Below, one piece after another: positions 38,969-50,393 of a DNA stretch of 64,000 nt. Position 1 is the stretch's first letter. Each line of letters opens with the position of its first letter. The translations under genes and the position numbers were made by a program. This DNA is from Pithys albifrons albifrons (lineage: Eukaryota > Chordata > Aves > Passeriformes > Thamnophilidae), in NCBI RefSeq assembly GCF_047495875.1, contig NC_092463.1:17845224-17909223 (forward strand). Direction: 5' to 3'. Below the pieces are notes generated by a model. That model did not search any database. It was not told the DNA's origin and saw only the letters and a list, made by a program, of their open reading frames with translations.

Positions 38969-39822
38969 CTGGGAAGGAAGGGAAACAAACAGAAGGAACA
39001 CTTATTAGGTTTTAGGGAAAAGACAAAACTAATCCACAATGAATGCTTTTTCAATAAATTATTTTAATAAACAAAATGTTTTGTCTCTATTACTCAGATT
39101 AGATACTTCTTGAAGCACCTTCCTGTCTTGAGAACTCATCTTCTCTTTCTCCTACTGTTTCAGGTTCTTCTCTAATACCTTCATTTGCTTGGCCCCACAT
39201 TGGATGTCCTCTGCCTTCTTAGGACCTTACACACATATCAATCTATTTCCATGTTCACTAGGTGAACACCCTTGGTGTTTAATACCCAATTAAAAGGAAA
39301 AGCTTTAAAAATTCTCTTTGCTGTTAAGTTTCATTCTGACCACATTAGTTAGGTGCTCAGTAAGTTTCATGAACTGGAGTTCACCTTTTGTTATAGAAAC
39401 AAATCTTCTAATCTGTGCTTTTTTAGATATCTTGGGTAACATCATCTATGGACACTAAAAAATTTAATGAAGATTTCAATCTGCTTGCATAAAAGCTTCA
39501 AGGACTGCACTCAGAATGACAGCATTACTGTCAAACAAGTTTAGGACTATAAATAGAAAAAAGCTATAATGCAATACAAGGGTAGAGAGATTTAAAGTGA
39601 TTCAAGTAACTTGGGCAAATGTTATTGCTTAGCCACTTCTTCAGAGAAATTTGATTCCATTAATCAACTGTAGTGAGTTATACAAAAGCAAATCTCTGAG
39701 ATTTCAAATAGCCTACTGTCAATCAAGTGCAAATTGATTAGAAGAGACTAGAAGTTTAAAGGCTATCATGTTTTTATTATTTATTTCTAAGATGTCACTA
39801 ACAACTGTATTTTTCTTTCTAA

Positions 39823-39923
39823 AATCATAGAATAGTTTGAGTTGGAAGGGACCTGCTTTTGATGCAGCCCAGGACTGAGTTGGCTTTGTGGGCTGTGATC
39901 ACACATTACCAGGTCATGTCCAA
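39823..39923 (-). mobile_element. Rearranged CR1 scrap
   Basis: A CR1 3' terminus (AATCATAGAATAGTTTGAGT then TGGAAGGGACCT, reverse-complement sense) is joined directly to a piece (GATGCAGCCCAGGACTGAG, then TTGGCTTTGTGGGCTG and ATTACCAGGTCATGTCC). In intact copies that piece lies several hundred bases further into the element. It is a single element with a large internal deletion, or a CR1 subfamily with a different 3' layout. Confidence 0.75.
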
Positions 39924-42900
39924 ATATTAAATATTTTATCCAAGCTCTATGGTCCATCAGTCTGAGTTTTACTGCATTACTGTTTTGTGATAGCACAAAG
40001 AAGCATCTTAATTACCACTAAATAATCCCACAGTATTCAAACATACATGCTGGCTGAATTGAGAGTCCCATCTATATGTTACTTCTACAATGGTGCAAGC
40101 TTTTCTTCACTCAAGTTTTACACCATCAAACGTTATCATTTGAAGTTGGAGAATGTGACACAAGACCACACAAAACACAGGAATCAATGCAGCTTACACT
40201 TTTTTCTTTAATATTCAAGAAGCATAGTAAAAGAAAAAGGAGAGCCACCAAAGACAATGTCAAGCTGTGTTACAGCAGTTTTAGCCAGTCAGTTCAACAA
40301 TCTGCTTTAGAATATTATAGATACTTCTTCTCTCATGACCCAAAGTAAGAGCAAACTACTCATTATAATGTCAGAAACACTATGTATTATTTCAAGGACT
40401 AGGCAAAAGCCACTGACTTTTAAATGAAAGAACAGGGGTAACAAATACACAAGGTCCATGCTGTGTGAATGAAAATTCATTTTCAACTTCCACTTCAGGT
40501 GAATTTTGATAAAACTTCATTAAAACCAGGACACAGCATTTTGTGGAGCTTAGCCTTTAAGTAACAAGCAGTATGTCCAAAACAAACCAATAGTAGATAT
40601 ATAAGATTATTTTTAAAAGATCATAAACATCTAAGGGTTTGAAATAGACTGAAAAAAATAATAATTCCTTATTAAAAATGCAACAATCAAGTGGTATAGC
40701 TTTACTTCCAATGAACTTGAATCACTCAGGGGCTGGCAGAAATTCCATGTAAAAATGCAAACAGCCATACTTCTCTCTGTAGTGGAATATGAAATATGGC
40801 AGGGATTTTATAGCCAACAAACCACAGGAACTTTTTAAGTGCTGGTGGTGCCAAGAGCTTTTTTCACAACTCACAGCAGTCAGGATTCAGTTGGTGCAGG
40901 GTCTAGGTGGTGTGCAATCCTAGGTACTACTCACAAAGTGACATTTAAATGGTCAGCTAAAGTGGCTTGTATGAGGTTTGATTGCTCCAGAAGCCTGTGA
41001 GCTTCTCTCTTGTCTTCTACATGCAGCTGTGAGAGAAGTGTGGAATGGCAGAGAAGGTTTCTCCGCTATATCATGAGATGGTTCTTATTCTACAATGACC
41101 TTCATATGCCTGCCTGATCAAGAGCACCAAAGTTACAAATCTGCTGCCTGGCATCATCTCAGTTTGAAATTTGCATAATCCTTGCTATCTAAACCCACAG
41201 TGTAGAAAACAAGACCTCTTTCAGCCCCTGCATACAATGTAATGCCAGTTTAATTCGAGTATCACAAACTATGTCACATGTATTCCACTCTAAAGTTCAA
41301 AGGAGTGTTTTCACACAACATGAAAAAAAAAAGCACCAAACTGCAGGACATTTTTAATCTTTACCCCCCTGGTATCCATCCTTTTTTCAGCCTAGTAATA
41401 TTTTTGTTTCTGCTTCATTTCTTCTACATTCCATGCCCTGTTATTACTTCAGCATCTTTCTTTCCAGGTATTTTGTTTCCTTCTCTTGTTCTACAACTTT
41501 GCTTTCCTCTGCCTTATTCTTCCTCAGCAGTCAGTAGCGTATTTTCCTCTCCTCTGAGAGCCTGATTTCTTCCCTCCAAGGCTGCTTGACTCCATCAGTT
41601 GATCCAAAAATGGTTTTATTAATCTGTCAGAACTTAACCTGATAGAGATCTTCTAATCAGGAAATACTAACCTAAGAAAAGAGATTAGTTTTCCTCAAAA
41701 CACCCCGGAGTAAGAGTCTAGTTTATGGAATACATTCTTTAACAAGGCGCTCTCTGAGGAGATTCACATGCTTTTAAAAATAACTCATGTGTCTATCTTC
41801 ACACAGAAGATCACACAAACTGAAGTAAGTCATACACTTTGTTTTGAGCATTTCCTGAATGTTGACAGCTCTCACTGCTGTTTCCAAAAACCAAAAAGCA
41901 GGATCTTGCCTAAAATAATTTTGCCTGCCTTGTAAATTTTCCTCAGCCGTATTCTATTATTTCAGAAGTTTTCCCTCCATGGCTTTATTTTGCTCTTTGA
42001 CTGCTGCTCACAGCAATATATTTTGAAATGCTAATAGATACATTTCTTGGTTGGAATCTAGAGAAATGAAAGAAGAAAGTGGCTCTACATTACCTTGGAA
42101 TCTAATGTTACAGTCAAAGAGCTTAACCTAGTTAATTTTGGTTGAGCTGTGATTGAAGGTGCCTGGTTCAGTCAGGAGAACTCAGCAAAAAGTGAAGCAG
42201 TTCAGTTCTGATGATCACACACGCCATGCCTGGCTGCTCTAACCCAGATTCAGTCCACACACCCAGACCCACAGTCAGCTATAATTATCACAGTCAACTC
42301 CTTTCCAGTCAGTACTCACCATCAAATACAGCCTTTCAGAATCGGAAATACTGTTCTTAGTTGTCTGGGTTGATTATCTAGATATAGTTGTAGCATTTGA
42401 TGGCCCTAGGTAGGCAATCATGGGTAAGTTTTTAATTAGCAACTGCTATGTTTCTCTGAGCTTGTATTTCCAAAAGCTGACTGGCTAGTACCATATTCAA
42501 CAAACTTTTAAAAGGATTTCAGTATTCCACAAACTTTTATACTATTTTACTGATCAAGCTCAGTTTACCTTACAGTCTTACCAGACATGAAGCTATGAGG
42601 AGGAACTACTTACTTAAAAAGCTTTCCATAAGTCACTTTCAAGATTTTTCAAACTAGTTACTGGAACATGCTTCTCAGAACTTGCTTTTAGATGATGGAG
42701 TTCTATCAACATGTTTTACCTGTTAAAGATGTTGTTTTATTTCAGCCTCTGGAAAGGAACCCTCCAGCAGCTCAAACAGCAAGTTGAAAAAGAGGGAGTG
42801 TAGATGTAGGAAGTACAAAATAGAAATGGAGATAGAAAGGGAAATGTAGGTCAAATACAGGGCACAGTCTTTTTTATAAACAGTTTTTTGATCAATAGAA

Positions 42901-43180
42901 GCTTGTGATCTTATGTCAGCATCAGCTGATTTCTCCCTAAACACTACAGCTGTAAATGATAACAGCTATGCTATGTTTTCTGAAAATTGGTATTAGCACA
43001 CCAGGCCAAGACCCAACCTCAAAGAATAATTTTGGGAGCATTTGAAAAAAAAATTCAAAAACTGGCAGTCAACTGATAGGAAGTGAGAAACGATTCACTT
43101 GCAAATTTGGATTCCGCAGAAACCAGAACGCACAAAACACAGAGCTAGAGGAGTCCTTAACATGAGTAGCATTAAGTTTG

Positions 43181-43333
43181 TGTAGTGTGGCCAAGCAGTC
43201 CAAGGTGCTGGATTAAGGCTTGTCTCTTCTGGGACATGGGTTCAATTCCCAACAATGCCAGGGATATTTTAAAGGTTTGACTCTATGACCTGAAAGGACT
43301 TTTTCCAACCTAAATGATTCTGTGATTCTATGA
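43181..43333 (+). mobile_element. tRNA-Leu/CR1 chimeric SINE-like element
   Basis: The first 80 bases (43,181-43,260) follow tRNA-Leu. TGTAGTGTGGCC starts it, then box A TGGCCAAGCAG, GTGCTGGATTAAGG (anticodon region of the AAG isoacceptor), a TCTCTT long variable arm, box B GGTTCAATTCC and a final TGCCA. The next 73 bases (43,261-43,333) are a CR1 3' end in sense orientation, with GACTCTATGACC, TTTTTCCAACC and then ATTCTGTGATTCTATGA. A head carrying a pol III promoter plus a LINE tail is SINE architecture, with CR1 as the likely mobilising partner. Possible short target repeats are CATTAAG before the head and CACTAAG after the tail. The known passerine SINE TguSINE1 has a tRNA-Ile head, so this is something different. 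It could also be a one-off template-switch chimera. Confidence 0.85.
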
Positions 43334-43605
43334 CACTAAGCCTTGCCTTCTACCAAAATAAGTGTTGTTACTTTAATGATAAAACAACCTGAAGATACAG
43401 AACTATCGAAAATTGGCAGTATTAAATCAGCATTCCAATATCTGGAGCATGGTGAGTCTCTCAAGGCCTAGGAAAGCTCAGTTATGTTTCAAATCACTTC
43501 ATCTACTTTGGATTTTGTGTAACTTTAGTTGCAAATAAACTTTTCTGTTTCTAAAAAGTTCTCTGTTATCTTCCCCTTAGACTACTCTACCCCACAGTAT
43601 GCTAC

Positions 43606-43915
43606 AAGCACACTGAGCCCGTGTGACATGACCCAGCAGTGTACACTTGCAGCCCAGAAAGTCAACTGTATCCTGGGCTGTATCCAAAGCAGCCAGGCCA
43701 GCAGGGTGAGGGAGGGGATTCTGCCCATCTGCTCTGCTCTGGTGAGACCCCACCTGGAGTGCTCCATCCAGCTGTGGGGCCCCAGCACAGGAAGGACTTG
43801 GACCTGTTGGAGCAAGTCCAGAGCAGGGTCACGAGATGATCAGAGAGACAGAGCATCTCTCCTACAAAGACAGGCTGAGAAAGTTGGGATTCTTCAGCCT
43901 GGAGAAGAGAACGTT
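43606..43915 (+). mobile_element. CR1 LINE fragment, sense, truncated at both ends
   Basis: The plus strand follows the C-terminal part of CR1 ORF2 in order: ATGACCCAGCAGTGTAC, a CAGGCCAGCAGGGTGAGG block, GGTGAGACCCCACCTGGAGT, and the GATTCTTCAGCCTGGAGAAG block that encodes FFSLEKR. It stops before the 3' UTR and the terminal repeat. It lies about 270 bp downstream of the tRNA-Leu/CR1 element in the same orientation. Confidence 0.85.
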
Positions 43916-46239
43916 TCAGGCCTTTACCGTTCAAAGCAATGCAGTGCCACTCCCACCACAAGGAGAATTAGCTCTAGTTCCTAAACAGAGGTTTGGCAAA
44001 GAAGGCAGAAAAGAGGTCATATTTTTGCAGTGTATCAGTGAAACACATCTGCTCATGAGGGTGGACCCAACCCATGTCTTTTTAGCCTTGCACCCTGATG
44101 GCCACAAGCTTGAGCTTCATTAGGAACTGTTTACCCAAGAGTATCTACCAAAACTAGTTGTCATTACTAGTAGAGTATTATCCATTCATATTAGATTTAC
44201 AACAGAATCTATCTCTAAATTTTCTTGTGTAAACAGACCTACAGGCTTCTGCTAAAGACCAGAGCAGACGCTTAATAAGTATCAAATGGTTTCTTAATTA
44301 TCAGTAAACTGCTTTTAAATTCTGGTTATTTTTATGCAACACAAATACAGTTCCACTTTTAATAACTCAAATCTTTTATGTGGCTATGTGGATTTTTCTC
44401 CAACTGCTAAGACTGGACTACAAGCAGAAACAAAAACATTAGTAAGTTTGGTCTAAATAAACATACAGAATGATGAAAGAGACATTAGTAGCAGAAAGGT
44501 CAAATTAGTTGCAAAGAAAGTAACATTTTAACTTCAGACAGCTAAAATTTTCTAAGGTTTGAAGGCTTCAGAAGCTTTTAAATTTCTGATAATTAAACAC
44601 TCCTGAACAGATAATTCTGTTCATCAAAACGAAATCTGATATTAGAACAAAACTGTGTTAGTTACACAAAAACTCAGAAGAATGAGATCAAAGACATTAA
44701 GTCTTAAAAATTAATGTGTGGAAAAGAAAATTCAGGTCTTTTTTTGTAAGTTTTGGCCCTCTGAAAAGTGCTCTTTGATCTCACCTCCCCTGCTTTACAG
44801 GCAAGAAATCCTGTGTAGAATACAAGATTCATGATGTAATGCAAACTGAATGTTCTCATGGGTGTTTGGGAAAGGGGTGGTAGTGGGAGCTGGTGGTTTT
44901 TTGTTGTTTTGATGGGGTTTTAAGTGAAAACTCTGCAGACTGATAACATCTGAAACCAGTATGGTCATTCCTGGCAAAAAGACTAACACAATTATTCCTC
45001 ATTTTCTACCCATTTGAAGTATGTTTCCCAAAATTAACAAGGTATAGAAAAGCCAGAGTCCGAACAAGAATATTCAAATTATGTAAAATGAGTGTACAAT
45101 CTGGTGATCAGCTATATTCGTATGAAAAAAAATCATTTACTGGGTTCAAATATAACAGTAGCATAGTTTCTTGCTAGGCAGCCCCTGAGGATAACAGTAG
45201 CCAACTTCTGAGAATGTTAATTTATCCCTTTGAGGTCAGTCGCTGCTAAAAGAAATTTTTGCAGATTTTTTTTGCCCAATGTTTCATTATTCTGTTAATA
45301 GTTGTTTATGCAAGTGATGCTTGCTTTGTTTTAGAGCTCAGACATATAAACCCCAATGCTTTCTACAATAAGAAGCTATAGGACTTTTCTTGTTTACTCT
45401 GATAAACACATTTTCTGTAAAAGTTTTCTTCCACATTAAACCATGCTAGAGAATAATGTTTCTAAGGTTCAGAGTATTAGAGACTTCAGTACTGTGCAAA
45501 TTCATAATAAATTTTAAGAGTGAGATAAAGGAGTTTTTTAGCTGCAGTCAGAAACTATCAATCTTAATATTGCAATCTTAGGAGACTGTAATTGTACAGT
45601 TATGGGAGGCAAACATTTTTACAATATCATAACATTAGTAAATACTCACTTGGGAGTACATTACTAATCAGCAGAAATGACAGAACATTATGTGATCATC
45701 CATGAACATTACCTAGGAAAGATATATTCTTCATCAGAAAACTATTTCTAAGGACTGTCAGCAAACAAATTCTCCAATTTTTTATCTGGGAAAGAAGAAA
45801 TTTCACACTGGAAGGAGTTTGAGTGGTTTCTGATCACAGACCAACTGCTGATGATAACATTTTGGTACTATTAGGTTCACCAGAGAAAAAAAGGAATTAG
45901 CCACAGGAATTAAAATCTTGCATCTCCCCACTATCAGGTAGTGTATCTAAATAAGACAAAACCCAGTCCGAACCAAAAAGGGAAGCTTTTTTTTTGTTAA
46001 ATACAATGTAAAATTAAGCCACAGGACTCACTACCATGAGATTCTGTAGAGGGCTAAAAAATAGACGTGCAGTTCAATACAGACCTTGATGTGTTAAGAT
46101 ACAGTCACAAGACTCTGGAAATGTGTTTAAGGAATGAGTAAGAACAGTAATCAATGCAACATTAAGAACTGTTTTTCAAGTTATAATAATGTGCATATGC
46201 ATTCACCATCTATTTTTAAAAAGCATGAAAGAAGGTATT

Positions 46240-46819
46240 TCATAGAATCATAGAATTGATTGGGTTGGAAAAGACCTCTGAGATCAAGTCCAACCCTTGG
46301 TCCAACTCCAGTCCCTTTACCAGATCATGGCACTCAGTGCCACGTCCAATCTCAGTTTAAAAACCTCCAGGGATGGTGGATTCCAATGCCTGATTACTCT
46401 CTCTGGAAAGAATTTTTTTCTGATCTCCAACTTAAATTTCCCCTGGCAGAGCTTGAGGCCGTGCCCCCTTGTCCTATTGCTTGAGTGCCTGGGAGAAGAG
46501 ACCAGTCCCCACCAGGCTAGAACTTCCCTTCAGGTAGTTATAGACAGTGATGAGGTCACCTCTGAGCCTCCTCTTCTCCAGGCTAAACAACCCCAGCTCC
46601 CTCAGCCTCTCCCCATAGGACTTGTGCTCCAGTCCCTTCACCAACCTTGCTGCTCTTCTCTGGACTCGCTCCAGCACCTTAATATCCTTTCTGAACTGAG
46701 GGGCCCAGAACTGAACACAGTACTCAAGGTGTGGCCTCACCAACACAGAGTACAGGGGAAGGATCACTGCCCTGGTCCTGCCAGCCACACTATTTTTGAT
46801 ACAGGACAGGATCCCATTT
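46240..46819 (-). mobile_element. CR1 LINE, about 580 bp, antisense
   Basis: It begins with CATAGAATCATAGAATTGAT, the reverse complement of the terminal repeat. The minus-strand frame 46,788-46,474 is open for 104 codons and reads [20 protein letters not shown], then [17 protein letters not shown] and [13 protein letters not shown]. This is the C-terminus of the CR1 reverse-transcriptase ORF. It is the best preserved CR1 copy in the window and probably among the youngest. 5'-truncated. Confidence 0.95.
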
Positions 46820-47091
46820 GATAATCCTTTCCAGCAATATTTAGGCTATACATTACAATTTAAAACTATTATTGCCTTTCAGTAACATGACGTAAGTCAC
46901 AGCAATACCAAATCCATATCTGCTGTGTAGAAAAAAAAACTATGAACACTTCATATAAACTCCATTTCCTATTAGCTTTTTAACCTAGAAACACAGAACT
47001 CACTGATTAGATTATCCAGTCACGCTTGTATTCATAAGTACTTGCAGATTGTCATGATATCCTGAAATTTGTACTTGAACTATGAACTTAC

Positions 47092-47194
47092 AAATGCTGA
47101 AGGCAAGAAAAGAACTCCAAGTTCATAAGAACGGATCATCAGTTGGCTGCCGTTTTTCTCCAGAGCTCCCCAAGCTGCTTTAGATAGATTGGCA
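47092..47194 (-). CDS. TDP1: TDP1 exon with the second-motif asparagine
   Basis: The acceptor CATAG precedes T GCC AAT, and the exon ends GCA TTT|GTAAGT. After completing a Ser codon it encodes [26 protein letters not shown] and [18 protein letters not shown] is the end of the second HKD-type motif of TDP1. Its Asn corresponds to human Asn516 and the following Ser to Ser518, both at the active site. It is nearly identical to human residues 515-548, the strongest conservation in the window. Confidence 0.98.
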
Positions 47195-47984
47195 CTATGA
47201 AGAGAAACAAAGCATATCTGTGAGGCACAACCTTCACTGCATAAAATGTTTAAATAACACAGCTGTAGCAATGCCCTTCTAGCAGGAGAAATTGCATTCC
47301 ATCAGAACAGTCTTCTCACAAGTGATTTGGGTGTTATTCCTTACTGCTATTTTTACAGCACAGTGGGAGCAGCAGAGACAATATGGAAAAGAGCATTCAT
47401 ACAACACATGTGAATAATTACACAAGCCTATTTGTGTCATACAGATCTACAAGAAAAATTCAACTTTTCAATGTTCTCTGCACATTTCAGAAAGATATTT
47501 CATATTGGTAAGTAGCTTCAATTTGACAGCTTAGGAAGATTAAAGGCTAGATCAATTATGACTAGTTTCAATACACTTACATTATTTTATAACAATAAGG
47601 CAGCACAAGGATAACTTTGATTTAGCGCATATCTGTTTTGTACAAACCAGCACATTCATATATGTGCCATATCACAGCATGTGTTAAAAAAACTTAATCC
47701 AAGATTTAAAATACTTATCACTTCAGTTAGTGTTGAATTCCAAAACCAGCAGTCACAACTCACATAGGATTTTGGTATGATTACCAACAGTTCCTGACAT
47801 AATTATTTCAACTTACTGCCTCAAAGGGGGCAACACAATGAAGAAACATTAAATATAGACAAAAATTGCTATCACTACTTGAAGTCCCATGAGGATTATG
47901 GCAGTAACTCACCCGGGCTTGTAGCTGACAGACAAAGTCATATATACAGTTCTTAACTGAGAGGTGTATGGATGAGTTGTTTAC
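47195..47984 (-). other. TDP1: TDP1 intron (790 bp)
   Basis: Donor GTAAAC, acceptor TAG. No repeat or other feature recognised. Confidence 0.85.
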
Positions 47985-48092
47985 CTTGTTACTAAGAACC
48001 ATGCAATCTTCTGGAAGTCAGAGGAGAGTCTCATGTATGTCTTAATGTGAGGCATCGCATGAGTTCGACCCGAGACTTCTGCTGACCACTTG
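47985..48092 (-). CDS. TDP1: TDP1 exon with the general acid His-Lys pair
   Basis: The exon begins C AAG TGG after CTAG and ends GTA ACA AG|GTAAAC. It reads [12 protein letters not shown], then [16 protein letters not shown] and KIAWFLVTS when joined to its neighbours. PHIKTYM holds the His and Lys of the second catalytic motif (human His493 and Lys495). His493 is the residue changed in human spinocerebellar ataxia SCAN1; here it is the wild-type His. Length and phase match human residues about 479-514. Confidence 0.98.
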
Positions 48093-50033
48093 CTAGAAAG
48101 ACAATAGGAATTCTTTTCATGTATGGTTTTATTTTGAGGTCTAAAAAATACTCACCATATTACAGTTCCATGTTTTCAGTAACACTACTTGTATTTGTCA
48201 CATTAACACTTATTTCCCCTAGAGAAAAGTTGAAAGTACCTTATTTGATGGAATTGTTAATCCTGAATTCCAATTTTACTTTCTCAGAAGGGCAGAATTT
48301 ATTTTTTCCCTTACAACCAACCCAGACAGATATTCTCCTCAGTATGCCAGGTTCTCTGAACAAGTTTTTCCATTCCTCCATTCCAGCTCGCACTCAAGAC
48401 AGTCAGTCCAAACTTCTGGCCAATATTTCTTCTTTGAAGACTATCAATGGTTATAAATTTAAGCAAACAAATTTGGCACCAAACTAAACCTCATCAAATT
48501 CCCCAAGTTTATTACAGTTTATTATCCATGACATAGAGGCAGGGAGCAACTGATAGATTGTTGACACTACCCTTCCTCTTCCCTTTTGTGTGCCCCTAAG
48601 ATTTTGAGAAATTTGAGGGCTTAAAGTAGAGGTCGTATCTATGTGTATCTATAAAAACTAGTTTAAAAGAACAAGCCATTGCTGGATTAATTCAGCATCA
48701 GTGTTACAGAATTAAACTGTAAACTAGCAGTGAATATATGTACATAACTGAAGGTGTGTAATCATGGTATTTAGAAGCACTTTCCACTCACAGCTGTTAG
48801 TCATCACTCAAATTCAGGAAGAAGGCTTCCTAACACACCTTTCTCCACCCAGAGACTTCTTTTCTCAGTTTAGAATATAATAGGCTCTATGTTTGGTTGT
48901 CACAATCCTCTTTGCCTAATTTAGCATTCTCTTTTAAAATGCGAATAAAAAAGAATCAATCAACTTTGAAAAACCTCAAGTGCAGTGTGTTCATCTAATA
49001 GCCTGAGAAGACTGACTTGGAAGGGCTGGAATTATTTACCTAAGCTGACTTTCGGGACTAACATTTACCATTACTGAAGCCAAAGTCAAGAGGCTTTATA
49101 GTTCATGGGTCAAGACCTACTTTAACAACTCTATCCTTGATAAAGGAAGGAAACATCTTTCTGAGAACCGGTCTCATATTCCTAAAGGGCAAGAGCTGAA
49201 ACACTCTCCATATGTTTGACGTGAACTGGCCTTCTTTATAATTTGATGCAAGTCACATTGAAGTCTGTTTCTGAAGAATAAACTATATATATGATATAAA
49301 ATCAGCTCACTAAACTTTTCTTGCCCTACAGAGCTCACCCTTTCCATACATACAGATTATAAGGCTGTACATTAACTTTAAGTGTAACTCCAGTAATATT
49401 GTAGAAATGACAAACAGGAAAACCAGTGGAACTGGGAATTTAAAACAGATTTTCTTTAGATTTACCTCACTGCCTTACTCCAGGACAAACTTCTCTCCTC
49501 ACTAGCAACTGCAGTAATTTTGAATACTATCGCAATCTACAGCCCTTTTGCCTCCTTATCATCTTTGACAGATACATTTAAGTAGTGTGTCTCAGCAAGA
49601 GTACCACCACTTCTCTATTATTTACTAATTACAGTAATCCAACTGCAGTTTTAATCACAACTGATTGAAACTGGTATTTTAGAAATTTAAAAACCAAAAG
49701 TGGAACCTTTATTTTGGTCATGTTTTCCTTAGTAGGAAAGCACAGATATAAAGGAGAAAAAGAGGAAACTGCTGATTTTGGCTATGATAGTTATTTTTCT
49801 TCATAGTAGCTAGTAAGGGGATTTGTTTGGATTTGAGCTGGAAACAGTTGTTTACATAGATGTTTTAGCTATGTCTGAACAAGACAGCCTTTTCCACCTC
49901 TCAGAAGACCTCACTAGCAAATGGGCCAGGGGTGCACAAAAGGCTGGGAGGGGACACATCCAGGACAGCTGATTCCAACTGACTGAAGGGATATTTTCAC
50001 ACTATACACTGTCATGCTCAGCATATAAATCTC

Positions 50034-50122
50034 AGGGAGGGGAGGAGGGAGGGAGGGAGGGAAGGAGGGAAGGAGGGAAGGAGGGAAGGAAGGAGGGAGG
50101 GAGGGAGGGAGGGAGGGAGGGA
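50034..50122. repeat. (GGGA/GGAA)n purine tract
   Basis: Nearly 90 bases contain only G and A in GGGA and GGAA units. The tract can form triplex (H-DNA) or G-quadruplex structures on the plus strand, and it lies inside a TDP1 intron. The SLPPSLPP-type open frames on the minus strand come only from this repeat. Confidence 0.95.
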
Positions 50123-50345
50123 ACAGTTAAGAGTGATGGTATTTGTCTTCCCAAATAACCAGTAGGCATGATGGACATGACTGAACACCTGCCTGCCCAT
50201 GAAGTGTGGTGAATGAACATTTCACTTTGGTTGAAAGCACAGCTTTTGCTTTACAGAATTTTTCCCACTTTACTCTTCCAAGTCTCTCCCCCATCCCATT
50301 GTGGAGGTCAGGAGGAGGGTGGAAGAGCACGAGTGGTTGTGTGGT

Positions 50346-50393
50346 CAGGAATAACTAATTTTCCTGGCTGCTGGCCAGGAATAACTAATTTTC
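50346..50393. repeat. Direct duplication with 30-bp period
   Basis: CAGGAATAACTAATTTTC occurs at 50,346-50,363 and again, identical, at 50,376-50,393, with CTGGCTGCTGGC between. It is a small local duplication. Confidence 0.85.

Larger units (their letters stand above)
38969..47091 (-). other. TDP1: TDP1 intron (8.1 kb) rich in retroposons
   Basis: Canonical donor GTAAGT at 47,091 and acceptor CCCAG at the other end. It holds a rearranged CR1 scrap (39,823-39,923), the tRNA-Leu/CR1 chimera (43,181-43,333), a sense CR1 (43,606-43,915) and an antisense CR1 (46,240-46,819). The remaining AT-rich stretches show nothing recognisable. Confidence 0.85.

Noticed and set aside
43181..43260. Functional tRNA-Leu gene
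   Set aside because: The acceptor stem has mismatches, the anticodon stem is disrupted by a small deletion, and the sequence continues directly into a CR1 tail rather than a T-run terminator.
46297..46821. 174-codon plus-strand frame
   Set aside because: It is the antisense shadow of a well preserved CR1 reverse-transcriptase fragment.
50018..50220. Small minus-strand proteins rich in SLPPSLPP
   Set aside because: They are a direct translation of the GGGA simple repeat.
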